DNA from: Desulfosediminicola flagellatus
GTDB taxonomy: Bacteria; Desulfobacterota; Desulfobulbia; Desulfobulbales; Desulfocapsaceae
NCBI RefSeq assembly: GCF_005116655.2
Contig: NZ_CP050698.1
Location: 5,341,001-5,405,000, forward strand
Reading direction: 5' to 3'
DNA: 64,000 bases
Shown: positions 53,493 through 62,743 of the stretch, piece after piece
Numbering within the stretch: position 1 is the first letter of the stretch
Layout of the letters: the number at the start of each line of letters is the position of its first letter
Notes under the pieces: model-generated
What the model was told of the DNA's origin: nothing
The model's input: only the letters and a program-made list of their open reading frames with translations
Database searches by the model: none
Program-made: the position numbers and the translations under genes

Positions 53493-53528
53493 AAAAAGGG
53501 CCCTGGGAAAATTCCCAGGGCCCTTTTT
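53493..53528. terminator. Bidirectional intrinsic terminator
   Basis: AAAAAGGGCCCTGGGAA and TTCCCAGGGCCCTTTTT form a perfect 17-bp stem with a 2-base loop, with As before and Ts after, so it works for the cytochrome (plus) and the universal stress gene (minus). Confidence 0.92.
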
Positions 53529-53555
53529 ACAACTACAATATGCTACTCAACAAGA

Positions 53556-54053
53556 TTATTTTCTACTTCTGTTTTTCATAATCCGTTTTTTCAATCGCTC
53601 GGCAGTCTCATTATCACGATACGATACAACTATGCAGGGGCAGCGACGAAACATTCTTTCGGCGACTGACCCTGTAAATATGTGACGGATATCTGTTGTC
53701 TTCACACCCATCACAACCATGTCAATCTCTTCATCCACGACCATCTTCAACAATTCTGCTGCCGGGTCTCCAACCAGAAAAGAAAAGGAAACCTTATCAT
53801 CCGGCAAGGTGAGGTTTTCAGTTATCTCGTCAAGGATCTTGCGACGTTCCTCCTGAATGATATGCACATAGTGCTCGCCATCAACCTTATAACCGAATGA
53901 GGCGATTCGCTCGACTGCCTCTAGATCCCGCTCATTGATTACATTAACAATAAGCAGTTCAGCACCGATGGGTGCAGCAAGTTCAGCCGCATAATCCAGA
54001 ATTCCCTTGGAGAAATCTGAAAACGCAATAGGTACCAGTATTTTTTTTATCAT
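53556..54053 (-). CDS. Universal stress protein (UspA family) linked to TRAP transporter
   Basis: A 165-residue cytoplasmic protein starting MIKKILVPIAFSDFSKGIL. The UspA nucleotide-binding end is VDMVVMGVKTTDIRHIFTGSVAERMFRRCPCIVVSYR, corresponding to the GxxGxxxxxxGS(V) motif with Val-Lys replacing the second Gly region. I chose the ATG preceded by GAGCAGGAA. It lies 100 bases after the TRAP permease on the same strand. The arrangement resembles teaD after the TRAP genes teaABC in Halomonas, where the Usp modulates transport. Confidence 0.88.
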   Translation of the reverse strand: MIKKILVPIAFSDFSKGILDYAAELAAPIGAELLIVNVINERDLEAVERIASFGYKVDGEHYVHIIQEERRKILDEITENLTLPDDKVSFSFLVGDPAAELLKMVVDEEIDMVVMGVKTTDIRHIFTGSVAERMFRRCPCIVVSYRDNETAERLKKRIMKNRSRK

Positions 54054-54155
54054 TTCCTGCTCCTGAAAGAGGAATACGTCTAGCAATCAGCCAGTGTTCA
54101 TCCATTGGAAAACCAGGCATTTTGGACATTTACACAGTTCAAACCACCTGAAATT

Positions 54156-56756
54156 CTATGCATTCTCAACTGCATCATCCAATTCTTTTTCCCTGCGAGC
54201 CCTGCCCCGCTGATTATACCAGACAAACATAAACATGAGTAATGCCGGTAAAAACATCAACTGCTTGGGTGGACGATCGGTTGGAACCTGAACGCTAAGA
54301 ATCTCCTGATCAAAATCGATACCTGCTTTCTGTGCCAGACTATCAAAGCCTACCATGTCTACCAGAATTTTTTGATCCTCTTCCCGCGTCTCAAGTCCTA
54401 TTGCGGTAAGACGCTCAGTACCGGTTGCTTCATCACCAACCTGTAGCATAATGGTAGAGACAAACTCATCACCGTTAAACTTTTCACCTTTAATCTGTAA
54501 TCGCAACTGACTTCCCGGATTCATCTTTTCAACAATCTGGGCCAGTTCTGCAGGTGGTTCTTCATTTAACGGAGGGAAGACCTTATCCCAGAAATATCCA
54601 GGTCTGAACAAAACAAACGCTATCAGTAATAACGCTACAGTTTCCCACATTTTACTTTTCGTCAAAAAGTACCCTTGTGTTGCCGCAGCAAAAATGAGCA
54701 TAGCCAAAACTGCAGCAGAAACGACAATGGTAAAATGCAATGGACTGCCAATACCAATCATCAACAATTCAGTATTAAAGATAAAGATAAACGGCAGGAT
54801 CGCTGTACGAATATCATACCCAAACCCCTGAAGCCCTGTCCGGATAGGATCACCACCCGAAATACCTGCCGCTGCAAAAGCAGCAAGGCCTACCGGCGGA
54901 GTGTCATCTGCCAGAATTCCAAAATAGAAGACGAAGAGATGAACAGCAATTAGGGGTACGATCAGTCCATTCTGCGCACCAAGATTTACGATTACCGGTG
55001 CCATCAGCGTGGAAACGACGATATAGTTTGCTGTGGTCGGCAATCCCATACCAAGAAGTAAACTGATAAATGCGGTGAATAACAGGATCAGCATGAGGTT
55101 TCCGCCTGAAATAAACTCAACGAATTCGGTCATAACTAGACCAACACCGGTAAGTGTTACAGTACCAACCACAAGACCAGCTGCGGCTGTCGCCACGCCG
55201 ATACCAATCATGTTTCTACCACCGGTAACCAGACCGCCGATAAGATCCTTCAGACCACGTTTAACGGCATACTCTGCACCCATCGCCTTTCGGAAAAAAC
55301 CTTTCAACGGGTGCTGGGTCACTACAATAAAGGCCAGTAATACTGTGGCCCAAAAAGCAGATAACGACGGAGAAAGCCGCTCAACAGTCAAACACCACAT
55401 CAGAACAACAATGGGGAGCAGAAAGTAATATCCCGCCTGAGCGGTCGAGCCGAGGTCAGGAAGCTCTTTTATATCTGTCGTTGTTTCGAGTTCGGGAACC
55501 TTGCAGGCAAAATAAATAAGATACAGGTATGCTACCACCAGAAGGACGGTCACTATCCAGATAGCCGCATCTCCAGCCACGGTCTTGATCCAGCCAAGGC
55601 CATAGTAGGTTGCCCCTCCGACAATAATCAGGCCAAGGGCAGTCATGACAAATGTCAGAAGACTTTGAGGAAGAGTCTTTTTACGTGTTCGTCTCTTCAT
55701 CCCCTTCAAATTCATCTTACATGCTTCCAGATGAACGATATAAACAAGCGCAATATAGGAAATTACAGCTGGTAAAAATGCATGTTTGATTACCTCAATA
55801 TAAGAAATACCGACATATTCAACCATGAGAAATGCAGCAGCCCCCATAACCGGTGGCGTCAACTGGCCATTGGTAGAGGATGCAACTTCAACAGCCCCGG
55901 CTTTCTCTGCAGAAAAGCCAACTTTTTTCATCAGGGGTATAGTAAAGGTTCCAGTTGTTACAACGTTAGCAATGGAAGAACCCGAAACCAGGCCTGTCAT
56001 TGCAGAAGAGATAACTGCGGCTTTTGCTGGACCTCCACGCATGTGACCAAGTCCGGCAAAGGCTGTACGAATAAAATAATTACCTGCACCTGCAGCCTCT
56101 AGCAAAGAGCCAAAGAGCACAAACATAAAAACCATTCCGGTCGACACACCAAGCGCAACGCCAAAAACACCCTCTGTCGTCAACCAGTAATGCGTCATAC
56201 CCTTAACAAGGCTTGCACCTTTATGAGCAATAACATCAGGCATAAATTGCCCGGCAAAAGTGTATGTAATGAAGGCAGCAGCCACAATCATCAGTGGCGG
56301 TCCAAGAGCTCGTCGGGTTGCTTCCAGCAGGAGAATAAGACCCACTACAGCGACCACAAGATCCATTGCAATTGGAGCTCCGGGACGGTCTGCCAATTGC
56401 GCATAAAAAATATAGATATATCCTGAAGATAATGCAGCGACTATTGCAATTATCCAATCCTGAACAGGAATAGATCTTTTGGGTGACGACTTGAACGTGG
56501 GAAAAGCAGTATATGCCAGGAACATTGCGAAAGCGAGGTGAATAGCCCTTGCTTCAGTGTCGTTGATGACAAAAAAATTCAGCATGAATGGCAGCGGTGA
56601 AGCATACCAGAGCTGGAAAATCGTCCAGGCGAGCGGGACAAAAAACATAATTCTTTTTGATATAATCCCTTGAGGATTACGTGCCCCCGTATCCGCCTCA
56701 GCAATCATCTCATTGAGCTGATCATCGGATAACGGTTTTTCAGTCGGTTTTGTCAT
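54156..56756 (-). CDS. TRAP transporter fused permease (DctQM type) with C-terminal DUF3394
   Basis: An 866-residue membrane protein combining the small and large TRAP membrane subunits. The N-terminal four-helix part is followed by the large DctM-type domain, with GSLLEAAGAGNYFIRTAFAGLGHMRGGPAKAAVISSAMTGLVSGSSIANVVTTG, TNGQLTPPVMGAAAFLM and LLLGMGLPTTANYIVVSTLMAP. From about residue 720 there is a soluble DUF3394 domain. I start at MTKPTEKPLSDDQL, preceded by AAGAGGAG. It works with the TAXI-type binding protein upstream to import an organic anion with sodium. Substrate unknown. Confidence 0.9.
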   Translation of the reverse strand: MTKPTEKPLSDDQLNEMIAEADTGARNPQGIISKRIMFFVPLAWTIFQLWYASPLPFMLNFFVINDTEARAIHLAFAMFLAYTAFPTFKSSPKRSIPVQDWIIAIVAALSSGYIYIFYAQLADRPGAPIAMDLVVAVVGLILLLEATRRALGPPLMIVAAAFITYTFAGQFMPDVIAHKGASLVKGMTHYWLTTEGVFGVALGVSTGMVFMFVLFGSLLEAAGAGNYFIRTAFAGLGHMRGGPAKAAVISSAMTGLVSGSSIANVVTTGTFTIPLMKKVGFSAEKAGAVEVASSTNGQLTPPVMGAAAFLMVEYVGISYIEVIKHAFLPAVISYIALVYIVHLEACKMNLKGMKRRTRKKTLPQSLLTFVMTALGLIIVGGATYYGLGWIKTVAGDAAIWIVTVLLVVAYLYLIYFACKVPELETTTDIKELPDLGSTAQAGYYFLLPIVVLMWCLTVERLSPSLSAFWATVLLAFIVVTQHPLKGFFRKAMGAEYAVKRGLKDLIGGLVTGGRNMIGIGVATAAAGLVVGTVTLTGVGLVMTEFVEFISGGNLMLILLFTAFISLLLGMGLPTTANYIVVSTLMAPVIVNLGAQNGLIVPLIAVHLFVFYFGILADDTPPVGLAAFAAAGISGGDPIRTGLQGFGYDIRTAILPFIFIFNTELLMIGIGSPLHFTIVVSAAVLAMLIFAAATQGYFLTKSKMWETVALLLIAFVLFRPGYFWDKVFPPLNEEPPAELAQIVEKMNPGSQLRLQIKGEKFNGDEFVSTIMLQVGDEATGTERLTAIGLETREEDQKILVDMVGFDSLAQKAGIDFDQEILSVQVPTDRPPKQLMFLPALLMFMFVWYNQRGRARREKELDDAVENA

Positions 56757-57184
56757 ACTAACGACTCCTCTTAGCAAAACTTAGACGTAAAGTACAATTA
56801 CCTTCTCCCCACCTCACATGCACTGAACAAAACCCGGCAACTCCTCCAGGCTCAATGTGTTGATTTTTCCAATGGCGGGAATTTAACCTCCACCGGAGAC
56901 ATGTGAAAAGGGCACGTGATTTTTTGAATAGCGAACACGTCACGAATGACATACTACACAGCCCATTGAACTAATCACGTTGGGTACAGACTATACATGT
57001 TAGATATAAACGCCTGCGACCTACAGGACTGCTGAAGCAACCCTTAATGCGACCTGACGTCACCGGAGAATCCGGGTTTGGTGGATATGTATTATGAAAC
57101 AAAATATGAATACAGATACTTAAAGGCCGATTCTCAACTCTAGAAAGAACTGAGAATCGGCTTCAACAACTGAAACGTCCAGAT
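56757..57184 (-). other. Gap between TAXI gene and TRAP permease with a hairpin
   Basis: GCCGATTCTCA (57126-57136) and TGAGAATCGGC (57151-57161) form an 11-bp stem just past the TAXI stop, with little of a T-run after it on the minus strand. As between dppA and dppB, it may stabilise the binding-protein message or attenuate expression of the permease. Nothing else recognised in the gap. Confidence 0.45.
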
Positions 57185-58168
57185 TTACATCAAACCTGCT
57201 TCTTTGTAATACTTGATTGCACCTGCATGCAGTGGAGCTGAGAGACCATCTTTGATCATCTCTTCTTTCTTCAGTGTTGCAAATGCAGGATGGAATTTCT
57301 TGAAATCATCAAAATTCTCAAATACAGCTTTTACAACAGTGTAGATAACGTCTTCAGGTACTTTTGCAGAAGATACAAAAGTTGCTGCTACACCAAAGGT
57401 CTTAACATCTTCAGGTGAACCATTATAGGTTCCACCAGGAATTGTTGCATATTTGTAGTAGCTGTTTTCGGCGACGAGACCGTCAACTTCTGGTCCCTGT
57501 ACATTAACCATAACTGCATCACAGGTGGTGCTTGCTTCTTTAATTGAGCTATTTGGCACACCTACAACATAGACCATAGCATCAATTTTGTTATCACAGA
57601 GAGCTTTTGACTGCTCAGCAGCTTTCAGTTCAGAAGCCAGTTTGAAATCATCTTTGGTCCAGCCAAGTTTGCTCATGAGCAGCTCGGTGGTCAAGCGCTG
57701 TCCAGAACCAGGGTTACCGATATTTACACGTTTACCTTTCAGATCCTGAAAGTTTTTAACACCAGCGTCTGCACGAGCAACAACATTAAAAGGCTCAGAG
57801 TGGATAGAGAAAACTGAACGGAGGTCTTCATTTGGTCCGATATCTGCGAACTGGTCAGTACCCTTATATGCCTTGTACTGGGTATCAGACTGGGCTACAC
57901 CCATATCGAGTTCACCTGAAGCAATTGCATTCAGATTGTATACGGAACCACCGGTACTCTCAACAGTAGCGCGAATTCCGTGCTCTTTCTTATTCTTATT
58001 TACCAGACGGGCAATAGCGCCACCGGTAGGGTAATACACACCGGTAACACCACCGGTTCCGATGGTTACGAAGCGCTGGTCTGAAGCTGATGCAGTTCCG
58101 GTCATTGCACTGAAAGCGGTAACACAACCAAATGCTACAGCTGCCAGTAAAGATACATTTCTTTTCAT
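57185..58168 (-). CDS. TAXI family TRAP solute-binding protein
   Basis: A 327-residue periplasmic protein with a signal peptide (LLAAVAFGCVTAFSAMTGTASA) and the TAXI start FVTIGTGGVTGVYYPTGGAIARLVN. STGGSVYNLNAIASGELDMGVAQSDT and GKRVNIGNPGSGQR are typical of the family. TAXI proteins bind glutamate, alpha-ketoglutarate or other organic anions. It is the first gene of the TRAP cluster, upstream of the fused permease. Confidence 0.94.
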   Translation of the reverse strand: MKRNVSLLAAVAFGCVTAFSAMTGTASASDQRFVTIGTGGVTGVYYPTGGAIARLVNKNKKEHGIRATVESTGGSVYNLNAIASGELDMGVAQSDTQYKAYKGTDQFADIGPNEDLRSVFSIHSEPFNVVARADAGVKNFQDLKGKRVNIGNPGSGQRLTTELLMSKLGWTKDDFKLASELKAAEQSKALCDNKIDAMVYVVGVPNSSIKEASTTCDAVMVNVQGPEVDGLVAENSYYKYATIPGGTYNGSPEDVKTFGVAATFVSSAKVPEDVIYTVVKAVFENFDDFKKFHPAFATLKKEEMIKDGLSAPLHAGAIKYYKEAGLM

Positions 58169-58867
58169 TGGGCTTCTCCTCTCGTTTTTTTGTTTAAGAA
58201 CACCTCGCGGTCTCCTCTATCGACCGTGAAGATTCAAGGACATCTATACACATAAAACAAAGCAAGGGCCCCACGGCCCAGATATTTTCAAGCCATGACA
58301 CCCGCTACTTGGACGTTTCCGTAAAGAAAACCTCACCCCGTAAGTCACAATATATCGGAAGATAAGTCAAGATTTTTTCCTACATTTTCCGACTTTTTAC
58401 ACAGGGTTTCCAGCATCTTTCAAACGAATTGAGTAGGTATTTTTACTCTAATCTAAAAACATCTGGTCTTGAATACAAACCATAAATAGCGGTAGTTTTT
58501 TACCATAACTTATAAACAATAAAGGTCAACGTGGGCATATTCTTTTAACCATTTTAAAGAAGTACTCATATGCCTTTCTGCACCATCAAAGCCAGCTCAA
58601 CGCCTTGCCTGTGATTCTCAAATAAACCAGTGACTGGCGGCATATAACCAGCATCGCTAATTACACTGCCCCCTCATTATTGATGTCTACATGAAATTGT
58701 CTTCCCGGATTATTATCAAAATACACATACTACTTTCAACGAACTTCAGTATCTGATTCCGTTTTTACGTCTCAGGTAGTGAGTTTCAATCCAAAAAACA
58801 GCAGGTGGTTCAATATCGAAAAGCGTGCCCGTTTTTCCAGCATACAAATAGCTGATATGTCCGGGTT
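58169..58867. other. 700-bp intergenic region upstream of the TAXI gene
   Basis: I found no gene or clear promoter. The region must carry the promoter of the TRAP cluster on the minus strand. Confidence 0.35.
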
Positions 58868-59053
58868 TTAATCCTCACTTACATAGCAATAACAATTGAA
58901 CATACAACGCAACTTTTTTGGACATTCGGGACACTGGAAGGCTGTCCGAGAATAGGGATTTGGGTCAAAATCGAGACATTTACATAAATTAATCACTGTA
59001 TTTAGTGAAAATGTGTGATTACATTTCATGCATGGCGAAAAGTTCCCCGCCAT
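58868..59053 (-). CDS. Possible small Cys-rich zinc-ribbon-like protein
   Basis: A 61-residue frame with nine Cys: CMKCNHTFSLNTV near the start, LCKC, then FQCPECPKKLRC and FNCYCY. The paired CxxC spacing and the CPxCxxKLRx context look like a zinc ribbon rather than chance. No good ribosome site was found at either ATG (the second would give MKCNHTFS). It points away from def, 63 bases apart. Function unknown; it could also be a random frame. Confidence 0.4.
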   Translation of the reverse strand: MAGNFSPCMKCNHTFSLNTVINLCKCLDFDPNPYSRTAFQCPECPKKLRCMFNCYCYVSED

Positions 59054-59115
59054 GTTACACTGGCGGGTCGTACACTCAATACACGCATAATAACCACTAC
59101 GGAAAGATTACTCCG

Positions 59116-59628
59116 ATGAGCATACGTAAGATTTTACAATACCCAGAGCAGGTTCTCCGCGACGAGACCCTACCGATTTCAAACTTTGATGACAGCCTCA
59201 GGCAGCTTGTAGATGACATGGCCGAAACCATGTACGACGCTCCCGGAATCGGCCTTGCCGCCCCGCAGATAGGAGAATCCTTAAAGCTGATAGTTGTAGA
59301 TATTTCCGAAGACCGTGAAGACAAGCAAGAGTTCATGGCAATGGTTAATCCGCAAATTACAGTGCATGAAGGTTCACAACTAGATGAAGAAGGATGCCTG
59401 AGCGTCCCTGAACTGACAGCAAAAGTTAAGCGATTTAAAAAGATCACCGTATCGTATCAGGACCTTGAAGGAAACGCCATGGAACTGGTAACAGAGGATC
59501 GTTTTGCCGTCGTGCTGCAACATGAGATTGATCACCTTAACGGTATCCTCTTTATAGATCACCTGAGTTCGCTCAAAAGAAATCTATACAAAAAGAAAGT
59601 TAAGAAGTGGCTTGCACATAGTAGCTAG
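59116..59628 (+). CDS. def: Peptide deformylase
   Basis: A 170-residue enzyme that removes the formyl group from nascent proteins. The three motifs are GIGLAAPQIG (motif 1), EEGCLSVPEL (motif 2) and VLQHEIDHLNGILFID (motif 3, HExxH metal site). I start at MSIRKILQYPEQVLRDE, the usual PDF beginning; a longer frame adds an untypical Cys-rich stretch. A 343-base gap separates it from fmt, unlike the tight def-fmt arrangement of many bacteria. Confidence 0.95.
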   Translation: MSIRKILQYPEQVLRDETLPISNFDDSLRQLVDDMAETMYDAPGIGLAAPQIGESLKLIVVDISEDREDKQEFMAMVNPQITVHEGSQLDEEGCLSVPELTAKVKRFKKITVSYQDLEGNAMELVTEDRFAVVLQHEIDHLNGILFIDHLSSLKRNLYKKKVKKWLAHSS

Positions 59629-59630
59629 TG

Positions 59631-59757
59631 TCAGATGTCGTAACAATGTGAAGCTTTTTCTCTTCCTGCAAGGCTTGACTGCTGGAGCATAGCAACATGT
59701 AGCTTAAGGAGCAACGAAGTCAGGAAGTGAAAAGGGCGAACAGAATTAGACATCTGA
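59631..59757. repeat. 127-bp imperfect inverted repeat between def and fmt (MITE-like)
   Basis: TCAGATGTC (59631-59639) and GACATCTGA (59749-59757) are perfect 9-bp terminal inverted repeats. Inside, CTTTTTCTCTTCCTG (59654-59668) pairs with CAGGAAGTGAAAAG (59721-59734); spacers of 14 bases on both sides keep the symmetry. No coding frame. This is the structure of a small non-autonomous element or a large RNA hairpin. A related 26-base motif, GAGCAACGAAG plus a purine-rich tail, occurs inside at 59710 and again at 59867. Confidence 0.5.
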
Positions 59758-59865
59758 GGCATGACATGACACGAGTTTTCATCTAAATAGAAGCGCTCGA
59801 AAAATTTCACCACAGCAGTAACCATGATGCCGAAGTCTTCGCTTACCTTGGAGGATAAAGTTTTG

Positions 59866-59893
59866 AGAGCAACGAAGAGTTAGAAGAAAAGTG
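59866..59893 (+). repeat. Second copy of the GAGCAACGAAG motif
   Basis: AGAGCAACGAAGAGTTAGAAGAAAAGTG resembles AGGAGCAACGAAGTCAGGAAGTGAAAAG at 59707-59734. The pair suggests repeat-derived sequence fills the def-fmt gap. Confidence 0.4.
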
Positions 59894-59971
59894 CCGTTTT
59901 CAGTTTGAGACTAACTAATTAACCGGTTGTAACTCACTGGTTTTCATTTCGACAACTAGCTAAAGATAACA

Positions 59972-60919
59972 ATGACAAACCCACCACTTCGTATTCTGTT
60001 TATGGGAACTCCGGATTTTGCGGCTGCAACACTGCAGGCGCTGCTGAGTGGTCCCGATACTGTAGTTGCAGTCGTCACCCAGCCGGACAGACCGAAAGGA
60101 CGAGGTAAAAAACTCACCCCCCCACCGGTCAAGGTGCTTGCCCAGCAGGCTGGCCTGCCAATCCTGCAACCTACCAAAATTAAAACTGAAGAATTCGCTG
60201 AGGAGCTGAGCAACTACGCCCCTGATGTGATCGTGGTTACAGCCTATGGCAGAATTCTGCCACCATCAATTCTTGAACTTGCCCCCCATGGCTGTATCAA
60301 TGTCCATGGCTCTCTTTTGCCTGCCCATCGTGGTGCTGCACCGATTCAGTGGGCACTCATAAATGACGATAAAGAGATCGGGGTAACTATTATGCAGATG
60401 GACGAAGGAATGGACACCGGCGACATGCTGCTCACAGCAAGTATTACCCCCGATGACCATGACACATCCGGCACCCTTTTCCCAAAGCTTGCTGAACTTG
60501 GTGGTAAAACACTTCTTGAAGCGCTTGCACTTCTCAAACAGGACAAACTTTCCGCCACCCCTCAGGATCACTCCCGAGCCACTATCGCTCCCATGCTAAA
60601 AAAAGAAGACGGGGTGATCGATTGGAGTAAAACTGCCAGGGAAATCCATTGTTTGATACGTGGCCTTGACCCGTGGCCTTCAGCATATTGCTTTTTGGAT
60701 GGTAAACGTTTTCGTCTCTTTGCCCCGGAAGTCCTTCATCAGGACAGCGATGCTCAACCAGGCACACTGTTGAAAGCCGACAAACGCGGCTTGCTTTTTG
60801 CGACGGGACGTGACTGCCTGCTAATAAAAGAAGTTCAACCTGAAGGCAAAAAACGTATGGCTATCGAATCATTTTTATGCGGTCATTCGCTTAAGCCGGG
60901 CTTAAGCTTTTCTTCCTGA
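59972..60919 (+). CDS. fmt: Methionyl-tRNA formyltransferase
   Basis: A 315-residue enzyme that formylates initiator Met-tRNA. RILFMGTPDFAAATLQAL at the start, VTQPDRPKGRGKKLTPPPVK (loop 1), and the formyl-folate site GCINVHGSLLPAHRGAAPIQWALINDDKEIGVTIMQMDEGMDTGDML are all present. The C-terminal domain includes CLIRGLDPWPSAYC. Works in sequence with def, whose product removes the formyl group again. Confidence 0.96.
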   Translation: MTNPPLRILFMGTPDFAAATLQALLSGPDTVVAVVTQPDRPKGRGKKLTPPPVKVLAQQAGLPILQPTKIKTEEFAEELSNYAPDVIVVTAYGRILPPSILELAPHGCINVHGSLLPAHRGAAPIQWALINDDKEIGVTIMQMDEGMDTGDMLLTASITPDDHDTSGTLFPKLAELGGKTLLEALALLKQDKLSATPQDHSRATIAPMLKKEDGVIDWSKTAREIHCLIRGLDPWPSAYCFLDGKRFRLFAPEVLHQDSDAQPGTLLKADKRGLLFATGRDCLLIKEVQPEGKKRMAIESFLCGHSLKPGLSFSS

Positions 60920-60937
60920 TCAGCGCGATATATACCA

Positions 60938-62131
60938 GTGAGAAATATCACCATTCATCAACCAGGCCGCACAGCCTATTTAGACTGTTTTTCCGGTATC
61001 AGCGGAGATATGTTTCTTGGCGCATTACTTCATGCCGGCCTTGATGAAGAAATGCTTCGCACGGAGTTGGCAAAACTCAAACTTGAAGATGCAACGATAG
61101 AAGTATGTGATAGCTCAAACCAATCGATTGGATGTAAAAAAGTCACTATTTCACAAAAACGCAGGCAGGCGCTACGCACCCTTCCGAACCTCATTGCAAT
61201 CCTGGATAGTTCAGATCTTAACCCGGAAGTTAAACAAACGTCCGCAGCCGTCTTCAAAGCGCTGGCTGAAGCCGAGGCCAAGGTCCACGGCATTTCTGTT
61301 GAAAAGGTCCATTTTCATGAGATCGGTGCACTTGATACAATCTTTGATGTAGTGGGTGTTGTTATCGGCCTGCATCTCTTAAATATCTCACGTGTAATCT
61401 GTTCCCCGCTTCCTCTTGGCAGAGGGTTTGTTCAGTGTGATCATGGCCGGCTCCCTCTTCCAGCTCCTGCAGTCTGCGAACTTATTCAAAATATCCCCAG
61501 TTATGGTGTAGATATAGACCAGGAACTGGTCACTCCGACAGGCGCAGCTCTCGCCATCACTCTTGCAGATGAATTCGGCACCTTCCCCGCCATGACTGTT
61601 ATGGCTACAGGATATGGAGCTGGCAGCCATGAACTGCCAAACAAGCAGCCCAACCTTTTACGGCTTTGTATCGGCACAGAACATGACGTGAAAGAAGCAC
61701 AGGAAGTTACCGTAATAGAAACACGCCTTGATGACTGGAACCCTGAAGGTTTTCCTTTTCTTTGCGACTTGCTTCTCAAAAATGGCGCACTTGATGTAAG
61801 TCTAACACCATGCCAGGGAAAAAAGGGACGACCTGGATTTCATCTGCAGGTTATAGCTCCTGCAGTGGCTCAGCAAGGTCAGCAGGAACTACTCCTTTCA
61901 CAAACAACAGCAATTGGACTGAGATACAGAAAGGAACAACGAAGAACTCTTCCGCGTGAATCTGTTACCGTACCCACCAAGTGGGGTGATGTTAAAGCCA
62001 AAAGCGTTGTTACCCCCAGAGGTACGGTTATTTATCCCGAGTATGAGTCTTGCAAAGAAACCGCTTTAATAAACAACATATCGCTCGACGAAGTATACAG
62101 AGCAATATATGCATTCAGTGAGGAACAGTAG
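60938..62131 (+). CDS. larC: Nickel-pincer cofactor biosynthesis protein LarC (DUF111)
   Basis: A 397-residue protein starting at GTG. The conserved N-terminus is AYLDCFSGISGDMFLGALLHAGLD. Next come VEKVHFHEIGALDTIFDVVG and the block LPAPAVCELIQNIPSYGVDIDQELVTPTGAAL. LarC inserts nickel into the pincer nucleotide used by lactate racemase and related enzymes, consuming CTP. In some lactobacilli larC is made by frameshifting from two frames; here it is one continuous frame. No larA, larB or larE adjoins. It sits 18 bases after fmt and two bases before pgpA. Confidence 0.9.
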   Translation: MRNITIHQPGRTAYLDCFSGISGDMFLGALLHAGLDEEMLRTELAKLKLEDATIEVCDSSNQSIGCKKVTISQKRRQALRTLPNLIAILDSSDLNPEVKQTSAAVFKALAEAEAKVHGISVEKVHFHEIGALDTIFDVVGVVIGLHLLNISRVICSPLPLGRGFVQCDHGRLPLPAPAVCELIQNIPSYGVDIDQELVTPTGAALAITLADEFGTFPAMTVMATGYGAGSHELPNKQPNLLRLCIGTEHDVKEAQEVTVIETRLDDWNPEGFPFLCDLLLKNGALDVSLTPCQGKKGRPGFHLQVIAPAVAQQGQQELLLSQTTAIGLRYRKEQRRTLPRESVTVPTKWGDVKAKSVVTPRGTVIYPEYESCKETALINNISLDEVYRAIYAFSEEQ

Positions 62132-62133
62132 CA

Positions 62134-62613
62134 ATGAGGACAATCATTATGGCTATAGCCACAGGCTGCTGGGTCGGTAATCTTCCCAAAGCTCCCGGAA
62201 CATGGGGTTCCCTGGTCGCCTTTCTGCCATGGTTGCTTATCAAAGGCTTTACCCTTCCTTTTTATCTGCTCACCCTCGCTATCGTTTTTATCATCGGTTT
62301 TTTTGCCGCCGGATCTGCAGAAAAGATTCTTGATCGCGCAGATGCCGGACCCATCGTTATTGATGAAATTCTTGGCATGTTCGTCACCCTCACGCTTGCC
62401 CCGAACCACCCTGTCGCCTGGGCTTTAGGTTTCATTTTCTTTAGAATTTTTGATATCTCCAAACCATTTCCCGTGTCATGGTTCGATCAGCGAATCCACG
62501 GAGGAATCGGCATTATGATGGATGATGTTGTCGCAGGTATATATGCGCTTATATCTCTGCATTTACTATGGTTCATAATCGGCAACATTGTTCAGGCTAA
62601 ACTCCCCTGGTAA
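62134..62613 (+). CDS. pgpA: Phosphatidylglycerophosphatase A
   Basis: A 159-residue membrane protein with about four hydrophobic segments and the PgpA motifs ATGCWVGNLPKAPGTWGSLVAF, then DAGPIVIDEILGMFVTL, RIFDISKPFPVSWFDQRIHGGIGIMMDDVVAGIYA. It dephosphorylates phosphatidylglycerol phosphate in phospholipid synthesis. Directly follows larC, two bases apart, so one transcript with fmt-larC is likely. Confidence 0.95.
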   Translation: MRTIIMAIATGCWVGNLPKAPGTWGSLVAFLPWLLIKGFTLPFYLLTLAIVFIIGFFAAGSAEKILDRADAGPIVIDEILGMFVTLTLAPNHPVAWALGFIFFRIFDISKPFPVSWFDQRIHGGIGIMMDDVVAGIYALISLHLLWFIIGNIVQAKLPW

Positions 62614-62743
62614 TTATTTTCCGTATTTCTGAATTACAGAGTCCACTCACCTCTCCTTGCATACCGCCGCAGCCTTCCTTTTAAGGTATCGTTTTGATAT
62701 AAGAATATACACGCTTTGAGTTTTCTTCTTCAGGGATACCGGA

